Assembly (NCBI RefSeq): GCF_007954425.1
Contig: NZ_CP042345.1
Coordinates: 3,054,873 to 3,118,872 of the forward strand
Source: Novosphingobium ginsenosidimutans
GTDB lineage: Bacteria; Pseudomonadota; Alphaproteobacteria; Sphingomonadales; Sphingomonadaceae
Direction of reading: 5' to 3'
DNA length: 64,000 bases
Shown one piece after another: positions 17,478-27,479 of this stretch; positions within the stretch are counted from its first letter, which is position 1, and every line of letters starts with the position of its first letter. The notes beneath the pieces were generated by a model that was not told the DNA's origin, ran no database searches, and saw only the letters and a program-made list of their open reading frames with translations. Position numbers and translations under genes: made by a program.

Positions 17478-18845
17478 TCAGCGAATGCGGCCCTTCAGCT
17501 TCGCCTTCTTGATAAGGTCGCCATACTGGTGTGCCAGCAGGTGCGACTGGATCTGGGTGATCGTATCGACCGTCACGTTGACCACGATCAGCAGGCTCGT
17601 GCCGCCCAGGAACATCATGTTGAGCCCGGTCGAGGCGATCCACCATTCAGGGATCACGCAGACCACGGTGATATAGATCGCGCCGATCACGGTGATGCGG
17701 GTCAGGACATAGTCCAGATAGGTGGCCGTGCTCTTGCCCGGACGAATGCCGGGGATGAACCCGCCATTGCGCTTGAGGTTGTCAGCGGTTTCTTCCGGAT
17801 TGAACACCACGGCGGTGTAGAAAAAGCAGAAGAAGATGATGCCGAGCGCGTAGAGCGTCATGTAGAGCGGCTGGCCGTGCGCCAGGTACTGGTTCAGCGT
17901 GACGATCGCGCCACCCAGCTTGGTATCCGGCGAAATCGAGTTCCCGGCAAACTGGCTGATGGTCAGCGGTAGCAGCAGCAGCGAGCTGGCGAAGATCGGT
18001 GGGATCACACCCGCCGTGTTGATCTTCAGCGGCAGGTGACTGCGATCGGCCTGCATCATGCCGTGTTGGCTGGCACGCTTCGGATACTGGATCAACAGTC
18101 GCCGGGTTGCGCGCTCCATGAAGCAGATGAACAGGACAAGGACGACAAGAACGCCAACCGCAAGAGCGATGGTGAAGCCCGAGATCGAGCCGGAACGCCC
18201 GCCTTCGAACAGGTTCGAGACGAACTTGGGCATCTGCGCAACGATACCGGCCATAATGATCAGCGAGGTGCCGTTACCAATCCCGCGGCTGGTAATCTGT
18301 TCACCGAGCCACAGCAGGAACATCGTGCCCCCAACCAGGCTGATCACCGCCACAACCTTAAACATCAGGCCCGGATTGACCACCGCCTGCAGGCCGCTGG
18401 AAGCGCCATAGGCTTCAAGGCCTGAGGCAATGAACCAGCCCTGCACTGCTGTCAGCAGCACCGTGCCATAGCGAGTGTATTGGTTGAGCTTCTTGCGGCC
18501 ACTTTCGCCTTCCTTTTTCAGCGCCATCAGCGAGGGATGGAGCGAGGCGGCGAGCTGCACCACGATCGAGGCGGTGATGTAGGGCATGATGCCAAGCGCG
18601 ATGAGGCTCATGCGCTCAAGGCTGCCGCCCGAGAAGGTGTTGAAGATATCCAGGATGCCGCCGCGCGTCTGGGCATAGAGCTGCTCAAGCACCAGCGGGT
18701 TAACCCCGGGGAGCGGCACGAAGCTCAGGAAGCGGAAGACAATCAGGGCACCAAGCGTGAACCAGATACGGTTCTTCAGCTCGGTCGCCTTGGAGAAATT
18801 CGCGAGATTGAGATTGCTCGCAACGTTATCGGCACGTGAAGCCAT
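17478..18845 (-). CDS. secY: Protein translocase subunit SecY
   Basis: A 455-residue ten-helix channel of the Sec translocon in the inner membrane. The N-terminal LKNRIWFTLGALIVFRFLSFVPLPGVN, the plug region GGSLERMSLIALGIMPYITASIV and the cytoplasmic loop GRKKLNQYTRYGT are all present. The segment FNPEETADNLKRNGGFIPGIRPGK near residue 355 is the ribosome/SecA contact loop. It lies between rplO and adk; the 126-base gap to rplO contains a strong hairpin. Confidence 0.98.
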   Translation of the reverse strand: MASRADNVASNLNLANFSKATELKNRIWFTLGALIVFRFLSFVPLPGVNPLVLEQLYAQTRGGILDIFNTFSGGSLERMSLIALGIMPYITASIVVQLAASLHPSLMALKKEGESGRKKLNQYTRYGTVLLTAVQGWFIASGLEAYGASSGLQAVVNPGLMFKVVAVISLVGGTMFLLWLGEQITSRGIGNGTSLIIMAGIVAQMPKFVSNLFEGGRSGSISGFTIALAVGVLVVLVLFICFMERATRRLLIQYPKRASQHGMMQADRSHLPLKINTAGVIPPIFASSLLLLPLTISQFAGNSISPDTKLGGAIVTLNQYLAHGQPLYMTLYALGIIFFCFFYTAVVFNPEETADNLKRNGGFIPGIRPGKSTATYLDYVLTRITVIGAIYITVVCVIPEWWIASTGLNMMFLGGTSLLIVVNVTVDTITQIQSHLLAHQYGDLIKKAKLKGRIR

Positions 18846-18934
18846 CGGGTAAGTGAACCTTGCTTTGGGTCCGCCCCGGACCGCTTATCAGCCCCATATA
18901 GGGAGCGTGCGGCGAAGTCCAAACCCTGCAAACA

Positions 18935-18967
18935 AATCCATCCCCGCCTGATGGGCGGGGATGGATT
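18935..18967 (-). terminator. Perfect mid-operon hairpin between rplO and secY
   Basis: AATCCATCCCCGCC and GGCGGGGATGGATT form a perfect 14-bp stem with a 5-base loop, starting 5 bases after the rplO stop on the minus strand. The sequence after it reads TTTGTTTG, a weak T tract. It looks like a terminator, but secY, adk and rpoA lie beyond it in the same direction. It more likely sets the ratio of ribosomal proteins to SecY and RNA polymerase by partial termination or 3'-end protection (inference). Confidence 0.6.
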
Positions 18968-18971
18968 CGAA

Positions 18972-19490
18972 TTACTTCGCAGCCTTGTTGGCTTCGCGGC
19001 GAGCAGTCTTCTTGTCGTGCTCGCTCGGCTGCTCAGCCGGCAGTTCAACCGACCCACCGGCCTTTTCGACTGCAGCGACAGCGCCCTTGCTGGCGCCGGC
19101 AACGGCAAACTTGGCCTTGGCCGTGAACTCACCCTTGCCGAGCAGGCGCACGCCATCCTTGCCACCACGGGCCAGGCCAGCGGCCTTCAGCGCGGCGTGG
19201 TCGATAACGGCCTTGATGTCGAGCTTGCCGGCATCGATGAACTTCTGGACCAGGCCCAGGTTCACTTCGGCATAGTCCTTGGCAAAGATGTTGTTGAAAC
19301 CGCGCTTCGGGATCCGCATGTGCAGCGGCATCTGGCCGCCTTCAAAGCCGTTCACCGAGACGCCCGAGCGCGCCTTGGCACCCTTCTGGCCCCGGCCAGC
19401 AGTCTTGCCCTTGCCCGAACCGATACCACGGCCGACGCGCATGCGACCCTTGCGGGCGCCCTTGTTGTCAGAGATTTCGTTGAGTTTCAT
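18972..19490 (-). CDS. rplO: 50S ribosomal protein L15
   Basis: A 172-residue L15, a late-assembly large-subunit protein. The N-terminus [25 protein letters not shown] and the glycine/lysine-rich [16 protein letters not shown] are characteristic. The C-terminus carries an extra basic and glutamate-rich tail ([20 protein letters not shown]). The frame is open to 19565, but the family-typical ATG is 19490, directly after the rpmD gap. Confidence 0.97.
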   Translation of the reverse strand: MKLNEISDNKGARKGRMRVGRGIGSGKGKTAGRGQKGAKARSGVSVNGFEGGQMPLHMRIPKRGFNNIFAKDYAEVNLGLVQKFIDAGKLDIKAVIDHAALKAAGLARGGKDGVRLLGKGEFTAKAKFAVAGASKGAVAAVEKAGGSVELPAEQPSEHDKKTARREANKAAK

Positions 19491-19561
19491 GTCGTTGCAC
19501 TCGCTTTCGCTTTTGTCGCGCTTAAAGAAACATCCCGGCCGAAGCCGGGATGCTGGATCGG

Positions 19562-19738
19562 TCAATCGACCACAGCCACCATATGCGGCAGCTTGGCGAT
19601 CGCGCCGCGCACTTCGGGAGTGTCTTCCAACTCCACCACGCGGTGCATCTTGCCCAGGCCCAGGCCGACCAGAATCTTCTTCTGGCTTTCCGGACGACGG
19701 ATCGGCGAACCGATCTGCTTGATCTTGATCTTGGCCAT
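19562..19738 (-). CDS. rpmD: 50S ribosomal protein L30
   Basis: A 58-residue L30 translated from ATG 19738 to TGA 19562. It reads [20 protein letters not shown], then [20 protein letters not shown], and ends LPHMVAVVD. This matches the family in length and in the core IGSxIRR...LxGLGLxKxxxxVxxxDTP pattern. It begins 6 bases after rpsE, in the conserved order rpsE-rpmD-rplO. Confidence 0.97.
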   Translation of the reverse strand: MAKIKIKQIGSPIRRPESQKKILVGLGLGKMHRVVELEDTPEVRGAIAKLPHMVAVVD

Positions 19739-19744
19739 GTCAGC

Positions 19745-20479
19745 TTACTCCGTGATCGCGGCAGCTTCGGCTTCCGCCTCAGCTGCGCTCGCACCGCCGC
19801 GACCCAGCAGGTCGGCAACCTTCTTGCCGCGACGCTGAGCGACCGACTTCGGCGAAGTCTGGCTCACCAGCGCGTCAAAGGTGGCGCGGATCATGTTGTA
19901 GGGGTTCGAGGTGCCGACCGACTTGGTCACCACGTCGGCAACGCCCAGGCTTTCGAACACGGCGCGCATCGGACCACCAGCGATGATCCCGGTCCCGGCC
20001 GGAGCCGAGCGCAGGTTCACCTTACCCGCACCGAACCGGCCCTTGCCGTCGTGATGCAGGGTGCGGCCTTCCTTGAGCGGAACGCGGACCATCTTCTTCT
20101 TGGCCGAGGCAGTCGCCTTGGTGATGGCTTCCGGCACTTCGCGAGCCTTGCCATGACCGAAGCCAACGCGGCCCTTGCCATCGCCAACCACAACCAGCGC
20201 AGCGAAACCGAAGCGCTTACCGCCCTTAACGGTCTTCGAGACGCGGTTGATATGGACCAGCTTTTCGATCAGCTCTTCGCCGCCGTCATCGTCGCCGCCA
20301 CGGCCGCGACGATCGTCACGTCCACGGCCACGGCCGCCACGGTCACCGCCGCGATCGTTACCGCCGCGGCCGCGGCCACGGCCGCGACCTTCGCGGGCTT
20401 CGGTACCGGCGTCAGCGCTTTGCACTTCGCCAGCCGCGATCGGAGCTTCGGCTTCGTTGGTGTTGTTTTCGTCAGCCAT
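19745..20479 (-). CDS. rpsE: 30S ribosomal protein S5 with RGG-rich N-terminal extension
   Basis: A 244-residue S5, about 75 residues longer than the E. coli protein (about 167). The conserved part starts near residue 68 ([20 protein letters not shown]) and includes [21 protein letters not shown] and the C-terminal [16 protein letters not shown]. Before it lie an acidic start and an Arg/Gly/Asp repeat zone ([25 protein letters not shown]) like RNA-binding RGG tracts. The tail adds an Ala/Glu-rich stretch. S5 acts in decoding fidelity; the role of the extension is unknown. Confidence 0.97.
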   Translation of the reverse strand: MADENNTNEAEAPIAAGEVQSADAGTEAREGRGRGRGRGGNDRGGDRGGRGRGRDDRRGRGGDDDGGEELIEKLVHINRVSKTVKGGKRFGFAALVVVGDGKGRVGFGHGKAREVPEAITKATASAKKKMVRVPLKEGRTLHHDGKGRFGAGKVNLRSAPAGTGIIAGGPMRAVFESLGVADVVTKSVGTSNPYNMIRATFDALVSQTSPKSVAQRRGKKVADLLGRGGASAAEAEAEAAAITE

Positions 20480-20481
20480 CG

Positions 20482-20823
20482 TTAGAACTCCAGCCCGCCT
20501 TCACGGGCGGCATCAGCCAGCGCCTTGACGCGGCCATGGAACAGGTAGCCGCCGCGATCGAACACGACGGAAGTCACGCCAGCCTTCTTGGCTGCTTCGG
20601 CGAGGGTCGAACCGACCTTGGCCGCAGCGTCGACGTTGGAGCCACCCTTGCTGCCCAGGGTCGAAGCGGCAGCCAGCGTACGGCCAGCGGCATCGTCGAT
20701 GATCTGGGCATAGATGTGGCGGCCCGAACGGTGCACCGAAAGCCGCGGACGGCCACCGGCACGCGCCTTGAGCGCGGTGCGAACGCGCCGACGACGGCGC
20801 TCGAACAGGGAAAGCTTGGCCAT
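20482..20823 (-). CDS. rplR: 50S ribosomal protein L18
   Basis: A 113-residue L18, which binds 5S rRNA in the central protuberance. It shows [26 protein letters not shown], then HIYAQIIDD, and ends with the family signature [31 protein letters not shown] 20823 overlaps the rplF stop by one base (TAATG), implying translational coupling; the frame runs open to 20907 only inside rplF. Confidence 0.97.
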   Translation of the reverse strand: MAKLSLFERRRRRVRTALKARAGGRPRLSVHRSGRHIYAQIIDDAAGRTLAAASTLGSKGGSNVDAAAKVGSTLAEAAKKAGVTSVVFDRGGYLFHGRVKALADAAREGGLEF

Positions 20824-21356
20824 TACTTCTTCTTCCCTTCCTTGCGGAAGATGAACTCGCCGCGGTACTTGATGCCCTTGCCCTTGTAAGGCTCGGGCTT
20901 GCGCCAACGGCGGATCTCGGCCGCAACCTGGCCGACCTTCTGCTTGTCGATACCCGAGATTTCGACCGTGGTGTTATCCGGGGTCTTGATCTCGATGCCT
21001 TCGGGCACGTCGAAGTTCACATCGTGACTGTAGCCGAGCTGCAGCTTCAGGATCTTGCCCTGAGCCGTGGCGCGGTAACCGACACCGGTGATTTCGAGCA
21101 CCTTGGTGTAACCCTGGGTGACGCCAGTCACCAGGTTGTCGACCAGGGTACGCTGCATGCCCCAGAAGGCGCGAGCCTGCTTGCTGTCGTTGGCCGGCAG
21201 CACCGAGATGCTGTCACCTTCGACCTTGTAGGCGATTTCATCGCGCAGACCCAGGGTGAGGGTACCCTTGGGGCCCTTCACAGTGAGGATGCCGTTCGCG
21301 ATTTCGGCGGTTACGCCGCTCGGGATCGACACCGGACGCTTACCGATGCGGCTCAT
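20823..21356 (-). CDS. rplF: 50S ribosomal protein L6
   Basis: A 177-residue L6 near the factor-binding site of the large subunit. It begins [15 protein letters not shown] and shows KGPKGTLTL, then the C-terminal signature [24 protein letters not shown]. Start and stop each overlap a neighbour by one base (TGATG with rpsH, TAATG with rplR), so the three genes are translationally coupled. Confidence 0.98.
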   Translation of the reverse strand: MSRIGKRPVSIPSGVTAEIANGILTVKGPKGTLTLGLRDEIAYKVEGDSISVLPANDSKQARAFWGMQRTLVDNLVTGVTQGYTKVLEITGVGYRATAQGKILKLQLGYSHDVNFDVPEGIEIKTPDNTTVEISGIDKQKVGQVAAEIRRWRKPEPYKGKGIKYRGEFIFRKEGKKK

Positions 21357-21751
21357 CAGAACACCTCCGCCAGCACTTCGCCGCCGACGTTCTGGGCGCG
21401 CGCTTCGGCATCCGAAAGCACGCCCCGCGGCGTCGAGACGATGGTGATGCCAAGACCGTTGCGGATCACCGGCAGCTCCTTGCTGCCCGAATAGACCCGG
21501 CGGCCCGGCTTGGAGACGCGAGCGACGTGCTTGATCGCCGGTTCGCCTTCAAAGTACTTCAGTTCGATCCGCAGCTGCGGGTGGGCGCCGGTGGCGTCCT
21601 CCGAGTAACCACGGATATAGCCTTCGCGCTGGAGGACTTCGAGCACGCGGGCGCGCAGCTTCGAAGCCGGCGAAAGGACGGAGTCCTTCTTCGCCCGCTG
21701 GCCGTTACGGATGCGGGTGAGCATATCACCCAGGGGATCGGTCAGTGCCAT
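21356..21751 (-). CDS. rpsH: 30S ribosomal protein S8
   Basis: A 131-residue S8 that binds 16S rRNA helix 21. It starts [20 protein letters not shown] and ends with the family block [27 protein letters not shown]...GGEVLAEVF. In E. coli S8 is the translational repressor of the spc operon. A similar role here is possible, but I see no clear target site. Confidence 0.98.
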   Translation of the reverse strand: MALTDPLGDMLTRIRNGQRAKKDSVLSPASKLRARVLEVLQREGYIRGYSEDATGAHPQLRIELKYFEGEPAIKHVARVSKPGRRVYSGSKELPVIRNGLGITIVSTPRGVLSDAEARAQNVGGEVLAEVF

Positions 21752-21761
21752 CGCTTGATCC

Positions 21762-22067
21762 TTACCAGCTCGACTTTGTCACGCCCGGGATCATGCCCTT
21801 GTTGGCAAGATCACGCAGCTCAATGCGGCAAAGGCCGAACTTGCGATAGTAGCCGCGCGGGCGGCCGGTGGTGGCGCAACGGTTGCGAACCCGGGTCGGG
21901 TTGCCGTTGCGCGGGATTTCCGCCAGCTTCAGGCGGGCGATCAGACGCTCGGTTTCGTCAAGCGACTTGTCGTCGGCCTGCGCCTTCAGCGCGGCATACT
22001 TGGCCGCATACTTCTGAACGAGCTTCTTGCGACGCTCGTTCTTGTTCACGGAACTCAGTTTCGCCAT
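21762..22067 (-). CDS. rpsN: 30S ribosomal protein S14
   Basis: A 101-residue S14 of the small-subunit head. It is the long, zinc-free form: the C-terminal region [40 protein letters not shown] lacks the CxxC pairs of the short form. Only one copy is seen in the window. It lies between rplE and rpsH in the standard spc order. Confidence 0.97.
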   Translation of the reverse strand: MAKLSSVNKNERRKKLVQKYAAKYAALKAQADDKSLDETERLIARLKLAEIPRNGNPTRVRNRCATTGRPRGYYRKFGLCRIELRDLANKGMIPGVTKSSW

Positions 22068-22087
22068 GGACTTAAGCTCTCTCTAAC

Positions 22088-22666
22088 TCAGGCCGCTTGT
22101 GCAGCTTCGGCTTCCGCCGGGAACGGGAAACCGAACAGGCGAAGCAGCTCGCGCGCTTCCTCGTCGGTCTTGGCAGTGGTGGTGACAATGATGTCCATCC
22201 CACGCACCTTCTCAATCTGGTCGTAGCTGATCTCTGGGAAGATGATCTGCTCCTTCAGGCCCATGGCATAGTTGCCACGGCCGTCGAACGACTTGGCATT
22301 GAGGCCACGGAAGTCGCGGATGCGGGGCATTGCGACAGTGATCAGGCGATCGAGGAACTCATACATGCGTTCACGGCGCAGGGTGACCTTGCAACCGATC
22401 GGCATGCCTTCACGCAGCTTGAACTGCGCGATCGACTTCTTCGCCTTGGTGATCACGGGCTTCTGGCCAGCGATCAGTTCCATTTCGGCGGCGGCGGTCT
22501 GGACCTTCTTCTTGTCCTGACTGCCTTCACCGACGCCCATGTTAAGCGTGATCTTTTCGATCTTCGGAATTTCCATGACGTTCTTGTAACCGAACTTGTC
22601 GGTCATCGCCTTGGCGATCTGCTCGTCGTACTTCTTGCGAAGACGGGGCACGTACTTCTCAGCCAT
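22088..22666 (-). CDS. rplE: 50S ribosomal protein L5
   Basis: A 192-residue L5 contacting 5S rRNA and the P-site tRNA. It shows [19 protein letters not shown], then [26 protein letters not shown], and ends with the family block [27 protein letters not shown]. Its ATG overlaps the rplX stop by 8 bases. The C-terminus adds about ten Ala/Glu residues. Confidence 0.98.
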   Translation of the reverse strand: MAEKYVPRLRKKYDEQIAKAMTDKFGYKNVMEIPKIEKITLNMGVGEGSQDKKKVQTAAAEMELIAGQKPVITKAKKSIAQFKLREGMPIGCKVTLRRERMYEFLDRLITVAMPRIRDFRGLNAKSFDGRGNYAMGLKEQIIFPEISYDQIEKVRGMDIIVTTTAKTDEEARELLRLFGFPFPAEAEAAQAA

Positions 22667-22979
22667 CGATGGTCTCCCCGGACTTCACGGCCACGCGGAC
22701 CTTCTTGCCGTCCTTGTCTTCAAAGCGGACGCGAGTTGCCTTGCCGGTCTTCGGATCGGCGAGGCCGACCTTCGAGATCGCCATCGGCGCTTCGCGGCGC
22801 TCGATGCCACCCTGCGGGTTGACCTGACTCGGCTTACGGTGACGGGTCGCAACGTTCACACCCTGGACCACGATCTTGCCTTCCTTCGGCATGACCTGAA
22901 GGACGGTGCCGGAACGGCCCTTGTCCTTGCCCGAGCGGACGACGACGTTGTCACCCTTCTTGATCTTGGCAGCGGACAT
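22659..22979 (-). CDS. rplX: 50S ribosomal protein L24
   Basis: A 106-residue L24, an early assembly initiator of the large subunit. The KOW motif is in [27 protein letters not shown]. The segment [32 protein letters not shown] is also diagnostic. It overlaps rplE by 8 bases and starts directly after the rplN stop. Confidence 0.97.
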   Translation of the reverse strand: MSAAKIKKGDNVVVRSGKDKGRSGTVLQVMPKEGKIVVQGVNVATRHRKPSQVNPQGGIERREAPMAISKVGLADPKTGKATRVRFEDKDGKKVRVAVKSGETIDG

Positions 22980-23348
22980 TTAGAGGACCTCCGGCGCAAG
23001 GCTGATGATCTTCATGTAGCCCTTGCCGCGCAGTTCGCGGACCACGGGGCCGAAGATGCGGGTACCGATGGGTTCGGCGTTCTTGTTGATCAGAACGGCA
23101 GCATTGCTGTCGAAACGGATCACGCTGCCGTCGGCACGGCGCACGTCCTTGCGGGTCCGCACGATGACCGCGCGGTGCACGTCGCCCTTCTTCACCTTAG
23201 TGCGGGGCTGCGCTTCCTTGACCGACACCACGATGATGTCGCCCACGCCGGCAGTGCGGCGCTTGGAGCCGCCCAGCACCTTGATGCACTGGACGCGCTT
23301 CGCGCCGCTGTTGTCAGCGACGTCGAGGTTTGATTGCATCTGGATCAT
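22980..23348 (-). CDS. rplN: 50S ribosomal protein L14
   Basis: A 122-residue L14 at the subunit interface. It starts [27 protein letters not shown] and contains the signature [32 protein letters not shown] and the C-terminus [28 protein letters not shown]. It is the first gene of the spc segment; a 63-base gap with a small hairpin separates it from rpsQ. Confidence 0.98.
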   Translation of the reverse strand: MIQMQSNLDVADNSGAKRVQCIKVLGGSKRRTAGVGDIIVVSVKEAQPRTKVKKGDVHRAVIVRTRKDVRRADGSVIRFDSNAAVLINKNAEPIGTRIFGPVVRELRGKGYMKIISLAPEVL

Positions 23349-23372
23349 AGATCCGGTTCCTTCTCACTGGCT

Positions 23373-23391
23373 TGCCGGAACCAGTCCGGCA
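23373..23391 (-). other. Small stem-loop between rpsQ and rplN
   Basis: TGCCGGA and TCCGGCA form a perfect 7-bp stem with a 5-base loop in the 63-base gap between rpsQ and rplN. This is the boundary where the S10 and spc operons are separate in E. coli. It could be a remnant of a control or processing site. Confidence 0.35.
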
Positions 23392-23411
23392 GTTCCAAAT
23401 TGGGTGACTTC

Positions 23412-23681
23412 TTAGACGTCAGCTTCGACCGCAGCGGTCTTGCCAGCCTGGACCCGCTCGATGACCTTCCAGGTCTTGAGCTTCGAAATCGGCGCGGTCT
23501 CTTCGATGCGCACGGTTTCGCCGGTCTTGAAGGCATTGTCTTCGTCGTGGGCGTGGTACTTCTTCGAACGACGGATGATCTTCCCGTAGAGCGGGTGCTT
23601 CACCTTACGCTCGACCTTCACGACCACGGTCTTGTCGGTCTTGTCGGAGACCACGGTCCCGATCAGGATACGCTTGGGCAT
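23412..23681 (-). CDS. rpsQ: 30S ribosomal protein S17
   Basis: An 89-residue S17, a primary 16S-binding protein with an OB fold. It shows [21 protein letters not shown], then [19 protein letters not shown] and [22 protein letters not shown]. It begins 11 bases after rpmC, in the order rplP-rpmC-rpsQ. Confidence 0.98.
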   Translation of the reverse strand: MPKRILIGTVVSDKTDKTVVVKVERKVKHPLYGKIIRRSKKYHAHDEDNAFKTGETVRIEETAPISKLKTWKVIERVQAGKTAAVEADV

Positions 23682-23692
23682 CTGTGGGCTCC

Positions 23693-23896
23693 TTACTTGG
23701 CCACGCGGGCGCGTTCGCCCTGCAGCGTCTTGATGCGGGCGATGTCGCGGCGCACTTCCTTGATGCGCGCGGGGCGCTCGAGTTGGTTAGTCGCGGCCTG
23801 GAAGCGCAGGTTGAACGCTTCCCGCTTGAGATCGGCCAGATCAGCGGTCAGCTGATCGTCGGTCTTGGCGCGCAGGTCTTCAACCTTGGCCATCAT
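23693..23896 (-). CDS. rpmC: 50S ribosomal protein L29
   Basis: A 67-residue helical L29 near the exit tunnel, where it helps bind SRP and trigger factor. It shows [37 protein letters not shown] and the end [15 protein letters not shown]. Two ATGs lie in tandem (23896 and 23893); the first overlaps the rplP stop as ATGATGA, so coupling to rplP is likely. Confidence 0.97.
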   Translation of the reverse strand: MMAKVEDLRAKTDDQLTADLADLKREAFNLRFQAATNQLERPARIKEVRRDIARIKTLQGERARVAK

Positions 23897-24327
23897 TCAC
23901 CTCCCAGGTGCGAGGTGTCGCCCAGGCGGGCAACGACCTTGGTCTTGATCGGCAGCTTCATCGCAGCGCGGCTGAAGGCTTCGGCGGCCAGCGGGCCGGC
24001 AACGCCGTCCAGTTCGAACAGGATACGGCCGGGCTTCACGCGCGCGGCCCAGTATTCGATCGAACCCTTGCCCTTACCCTGACGGACTTCGGCAGGCTTC
24101 TTCGAGACCGGCACGTCCGGGAAAACGCGGATCCAGAGACGACCCTGGCGCTTGATGTGGCGGGTGATTGCACGACGCGCCGCTTCGATCTGGCGCGCGG
24201 TGATCCGCTCGGGCTCAAGCGCCTTCAGACCGTACGACCCGAAGTTCAGGTCCGTACCGCCCTTGGCATCGCCCTTGATCCGGCCCTTGAAGGCCTTGCG
24301 GAACTTGGTTTTCTTAGGTTGCAGCAT
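23893..24327 (-). CDS. rplP: 50S ribosomal protein L16
   Basis: A 144-residue L16 close to the peptidyl-transferase and A-site tRNA. It starts [24 protein letters not shown] and contains [44 protein letters not shown], the family signature. It starts 3 bases after the rpsC stop and overlaps rpmC by 4 bases. Confidence 0.98.
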   Translation of the reverse strand: MLQPKKTKFRKAFKGRIKGDAKGGTDLNFGSYGLKALEPERITARQIEAARRAITRHIKRQGRLWIRVFPDVPVSKKPAEVRQGKGKGSIEYWAARVKPGRILFELDGVAGPLAAEAFSRAAMKLPIKTKVVARLGDTSHLGGE

Positions 24328-24330
24328 GAC

Positions 24331-25041
24331 TTAGTTCCTGCGGTCATCGCGCGCGGGGCGCACGCCGGAGGTCTGAGCCTCCATCATCAACCGGTCCTGC
24401 GCCATCGGGTCGTGGCCGAGGATCTCGCCCTTGAAGATCCAGCACTTGATGCCGATGATCCCGTAGGCGGTCAGCGCTTCGGCTTCCGCATAGTCGATGT
24501 TGGCGCGCAGGGTGTGCAGCGGCACGCGGCCTTCACGGTACCACTCGACGCGGGCGATTTCCGCACCGCCAAGACGGCCCGAGCAGGTGATCTTGATGCC
24601 TTCGGCGCCAAGACGGAGAGCCGACTGCACCGCGCGCTTCATCGCCCGGCGGAAGGCCACGCGGCGAACCAGCTGGTCGGCGATGCCCTGGGCGACGAGC
24701 TTCGCATCGATTTCCGGCTTGCGGATTTCAACGATGTTCAGCTTCACGTCGCTCGAGGTCATCGCGGCGAGCTGCGAGCGCAGCTTTTCGATGTCGGCGC
24801 CCTTCTTGCCGATGATGACGCCCGGACGGGCAGCATAGATCGACACGCGGCACAGCTTGGCCGGACGCTCAATGACCACCTTGGAGATCGCGGCCTGGGG
24901 CAGCGATTCCATGATGAACTTGCGCATCTTGAGGTCTTCCTCAAGCATCTGCGCATAGTTCTTGCCTTCGGCGTACCAGCGGCTGTCCCAGGTACGGTTG
25001 ATCTGCAGACGCAGGCCGATCGGGTTGCTCTTGTGACCCAT
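24331..25041 (-). CDS. rpsC: 30S ribosomal protein S3
   Basis: A 236-residue S3 at the mRNA entry site. It starts [22 protein letters not shown]. The KH domain has [17 protein letters not shown], and the C-terminal half shows [37 protein letters not shown]. It follows rplV by 2 bases. Length is normal. Confidence 0.98.
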   Translation of the reverse strand: MGHKSNPIGLRLQINRTWDSRWYAEGKNYAQMLEEDLKMRKFIMESLPQAAISKVVIERPAKLCRVSIYAARPGVIIGKKGADIEKLRSQLAAMTSSDVKLNIVEIRKPEIDAKLVAQGIADQLVRRVAFRRAMKRAVQSALRLGAEGIKITCSGRLGGAEIARVEWYREGRVPLHTLRANIDYAEAEALTAYGIIGIKCWIFKGEILGHDPMAQDRLMMEAQTSGVRPARDDRRN

Positions 25042-25043
25042 GA

Positions 25044-25421
25044 TCAGGCCTCCTCAACTTCACGGACCACGATCCGCAGCCGCGAGAACGGCTTGAGGAT
25101 GCGGGTCGACTTGCCGCGGCCACGGGTGTGGAACCGCTTCATGGTGACCGACTTGCCAACCGAAGCCTCGGCAACGACAAGCGCGTCGACGTCGAGGTTG
25201 TGGTTGTTTTCCGCATTGGCGATCGCCGAGGCGAGTACCTTGCGGGCGTCGACAGCCATCGCCTTCTTCGAGAAGGCGAGGATGTTCATGGCCTCTTCGG
25301 CCTTCTTGCCGCGGATCAGGGCGGCGACCAGGTTGAGCTTCTGGGCCGAACCACGAATGGTGGTGCCGACCGACAGCGCTTCCTTTTCGCCTACGCGGCG
25401 CGGAGCAGCTTGCTTGCTCAT
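25044..25421 (-). CDS. rplV: 50S ribosomal protein L22
   Basis: A 125-residue L22 whose hairpin lines the peptide exit tunnel. It shows [27 protein letters not shown] and [26 protein letters not shown], with the basic hairpin [26 protein letters not shown] at the end. ATG 25421 overlaps the rpsS stop by one base (TAATG). Confidence 0.98.
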   Translation of the reverse strand: MSKQAAPRRVGEKEALSVGTTIRGSAQKLNLVAALIRGKKAEEAMNILAFSKKAMAVDARKVLASAIANAENNHNLDVDALVVAEASVGKSVTMKRFHTRGRGKSTRILKPFSRLRIVVREVEEA

Positions 25422-25699
25422 TAGCGCTTACCCTTCTTGTCGGCAGCGTGGCCGGGGAAGCTGCGCGTCGGCGCAAATTCACCAAGCTTGTGGCCGACCA
25501 TGTCTTCGTTGACCGAGACGGGGATGAACTTGTGGCCATTGTAGACGTTGAACGTCAGGCCGACGAACTGCGGCAGGATCGTCGAACGACGCGACCAGGT
25601 CTTGATCGGAGCGGCGCGAGTGCCGGCTTCCTGCTGGGCTTCCGCCTTCTTCAGCAGGTGCAGGTCGACGAAGGGGCCTTTCCAGACGGAGCGTGCCAT
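25421..25699 (-). CDS. rpsS: 30S ribosomal protein S19
   Basis: A 92-residue S19 in the head of the small subunit, partner of S13. It begins [20 protein letters not shown] and contains [29 protein letters not shown] and the end [24 protein letters not shown]. It follows rplB by 6 bases and overlaps rplV by one. Confidence 0.98.
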   Translation of the reverse strand: MARSVWKGPFVDLHLLKKAEAQQEAGTRAAPIKTWSRRSTILPQFVGLTFNVYNGHKFIPVSVNEDMVGHKLGEFAPTRSFPGHAADKKGKR

Positions 25700-25705
25700 G
25701 GTGGC

Positions 25706-26542
25706 TTACCTCTTCTTCTTGGCGTGACGCGAACGGATAATCATCTTGTCCGTCTGCTTGTTGTGGCGAGTGCGGGCACCCTTGGTCGGCTTGCCCCACG
25801 GGGTAACCGGATGACGGCCACCCGAGGTGCGGCCTTCACCACCACCGTGCGGGTGGTCGACCGGGTTCTTGGCGACGCCGCGGGTCAGCGGACGACGACC
25901 GAGCCAGCGATTACGGCCGGCCTTGCCCAGGTTGGTGTTCTGGTTGTCGGGGTTCGAAACCGCGCCAACCGTACCCATGCAATCGCCGCGCAGGTAGCGC
26001 TGCTCACCCGAGTTCAGGCGAACGATCACCATCCCACGGTCACGTCCGACGACCTGGACATAGGTCCCGGCCGAACGGGCGATCTGACCACCCTTGCCCG
26101 GCTTCATCTCCACGTTGTGGCAGATGGTCCCGACCGGCATCTGGCTGAGCAACATGGCGTTGCCCGGCTTCACGTCGGTCTTTTCACCAGCGACCACCAC
26201 GTCACCAACAGCGAGACGCTGCGGCGCGATGATGTAGGTCTGCTCACCGTCTTCGTACTTGACGAGGGCGATGAAGGCCGTGCGGTTGGGGTCATACTCC
26301 AGACGCTCAACGGTAGCCGGCATGTCCCACTTGCGACGCTTGAAGTCGATGAAGCGGTACTTCTGCTTGTGGCCACCGGCGATCCCGCGCGAGGTCACGT
26401 GGCCCTTGTTGTTACGGCCACCGGTCTTGCGCTTGCCTTCGGTCAGCGCCTTGACGGGCTTGCCCTTCCACAGCGACGACTTGTCGACCAGGATCAGGCC
26501 GCGGCGGCCGGGGCTGGTCGGGTTATAGTTCTTGAGTGCCAT
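25706..26542 (-). CDS. rplB: 50S ribosomal protein L2
   Basis: A 278-residue L2, needed for subunit association and peptidyl transfer. It shows [29 protein letters not shown] and the catalytic-site region [34 protein letters not shown], with the conserved His in DHPHGGG. Gene order rplW-rplB-rpsS and length are standard. Confidence 0.99.
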   Translation of the reverse strand: MALKNYNPTSPGRRGLILVDKSSLWKGKPVKALTEGKRKTGGRNNKGHVTSRGIAGGHKQKYRFIDFKRRKWDMPATVERLEYDPNRTAFIALVKYEDGEQTYIIAPQRLAVGDVVVAGEKTDVKPGNAMLLSQMPVGTICHNVEMKPGKGGQIARSAGTYVQVVGRDRGMVIVRLNSGEQRYLRGDCMGTVGAVSNPDNQNTNLGKAGRNRWLGRRPLTRGVAKNPVDHPHGGGEGRTSGGRHPVTPWGKPTKGARTRHNKQTDKMIIRSRHAKKKR

Positions 26543-26551
26543 GGTTCAGCC

Positions 26552-26857
26552 TCAGATCCCGCTGGTGACGTCGATCGACTGGCCAGCAGCCAGCGTCACA
26601 ACGGCCTTCTTTACGTCCGAGCGCTTGTAGGGCTTGCCCTTCCAGCGCTTGGTCTTGCCCTTCTGGGTCAGCGTGTTCACGCTCTTGACCTTCACCCCGA
26701 ACAGCGCCTCGACGGCAGCCTTGATTTCGGGCTTGGTCGCCTTGTCGGCAACCTTGAAGACCACAGCGTTGTTCTCGCTGAGCAGCGTCGACTTCTCGGT
26801 GATGTGGGGAGCCACGATCACGTCGTAGTGACGCGTGTCGATTGCGTCCTTAGCCAT
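26552..26857 (-). CDS. rplW: 50S ribosomal protein L23
   Basis: A 101-residue L23, the tunnel-exit docking site for trigger factor and SRP. It shows [52 protein letters not shown] and the extended loop [20 protein letters not shown]. Its ATG overlaps the rplD stop by 8 bases. Confidence 0.98.
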   Translation of the reverse strand: MAKDAIDTRHYDVIVAPHITEKSTLLSENNAVVFKVADKATKPEIKAAVEALFGVKVKSVNTLTQKGKTKRWKGKPYKRSDVKKAVVTLAAGQSIDVTSGI

Positions 26858-27476
26858 TGAAACGCGCCTCCAGCTTTTCGACCGCGGCGCGCGTCAGCAC
26901 CAGCGTATCATGCTTCAGGATGTCATAGACATTGGCGCCGATCGCCGGGAGGACGTTCACGCCCACCAGGTTGGCCGAAGCGCGGGCAAAACCCTCGTTC
27001 ACGGCTTCACCGTCGATCACCAGCACCTTCTTGCCCCAGTTCGCCTTGGCGAGCTGTGCGGCAACGGCCTTGGTCTTGACGTCCTTGATGTCCAGGCTGT
27101 CGATCACGACAAGGCTACCCTTGGCCTTGGCCGAGAGCGCCATCTTGAGACCCAGTGCGCGGACCTTCTTGTTCAGCGAGACGTCGAATTCACGACGACG
27201 CGGACCCATGGCCTTGCCACCGCCGATGAAGATCGGCGCCTTGCGGTCACCGTGACGAGCCGTACCGCCGCCCTTCTGGCGACCGAACTTCTTGCCGGTG
27301 CGGGCCACGTCCGAACGCTCGCGAGCGGCGCGGGCGATGCCGCGGCGGTTCTCGAGCTGCCAGGTGACAACGCGGTGCAGGATGTCGGCGCGCGGCTCAA
27401 GGCCGAAGACCGCATCGTTGAGCTCGATGTCGCCCTTGCCGGCGGTACCATCGAGATTGGAAAGCTTCACCTTCAC
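26850..27476 (-). CDS. rplD: 50S ribosomal protein L4
   Basis: A 208-residue L4 with a tunnel-lining loop ([35 protein letters not shown]). In E. coli L4 also represses its own operon; whether it does here is unknown. The start codon is GTG 27476, 3 bases after rplC ends. The 8-base overlap with rplW suggests coupling. Confidence 0.97.
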   Translation of the reverse strand: MKVKLSNLDGTAGKGDIELNDAVFGLEPRADILHRVVTWQLENRRGIARAARERSDVARTGKKFGRQKGGGTARHGDRKAPIFIGGGKAMGPRRREFDVSLNKKVRALGLKMALSAKAKGSLVVIDSLDIKDVKTKAVAAQLAKANWGKKVLVIDGEAVNEGFARASANLVGVNVLPAIGANVYDILKHDTLVLTRAAVEKLEARFNG

Positions 27477-27479
27477 GAC

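Noticed and set aside
16773..17972. Plus-strand open frame of 399 codons opposite adk and secY
   Set aside because: Antisense shadow; composition (His, Arg, Asp, Gln-rich) is typical of reverse-strand noise.
20175..20528. Plus-strand frame rich in Ser/Arg/Pro opposite rpsE
   Set aside because: It mirrors the RGG-repeat region of rpsE and has no independent support.
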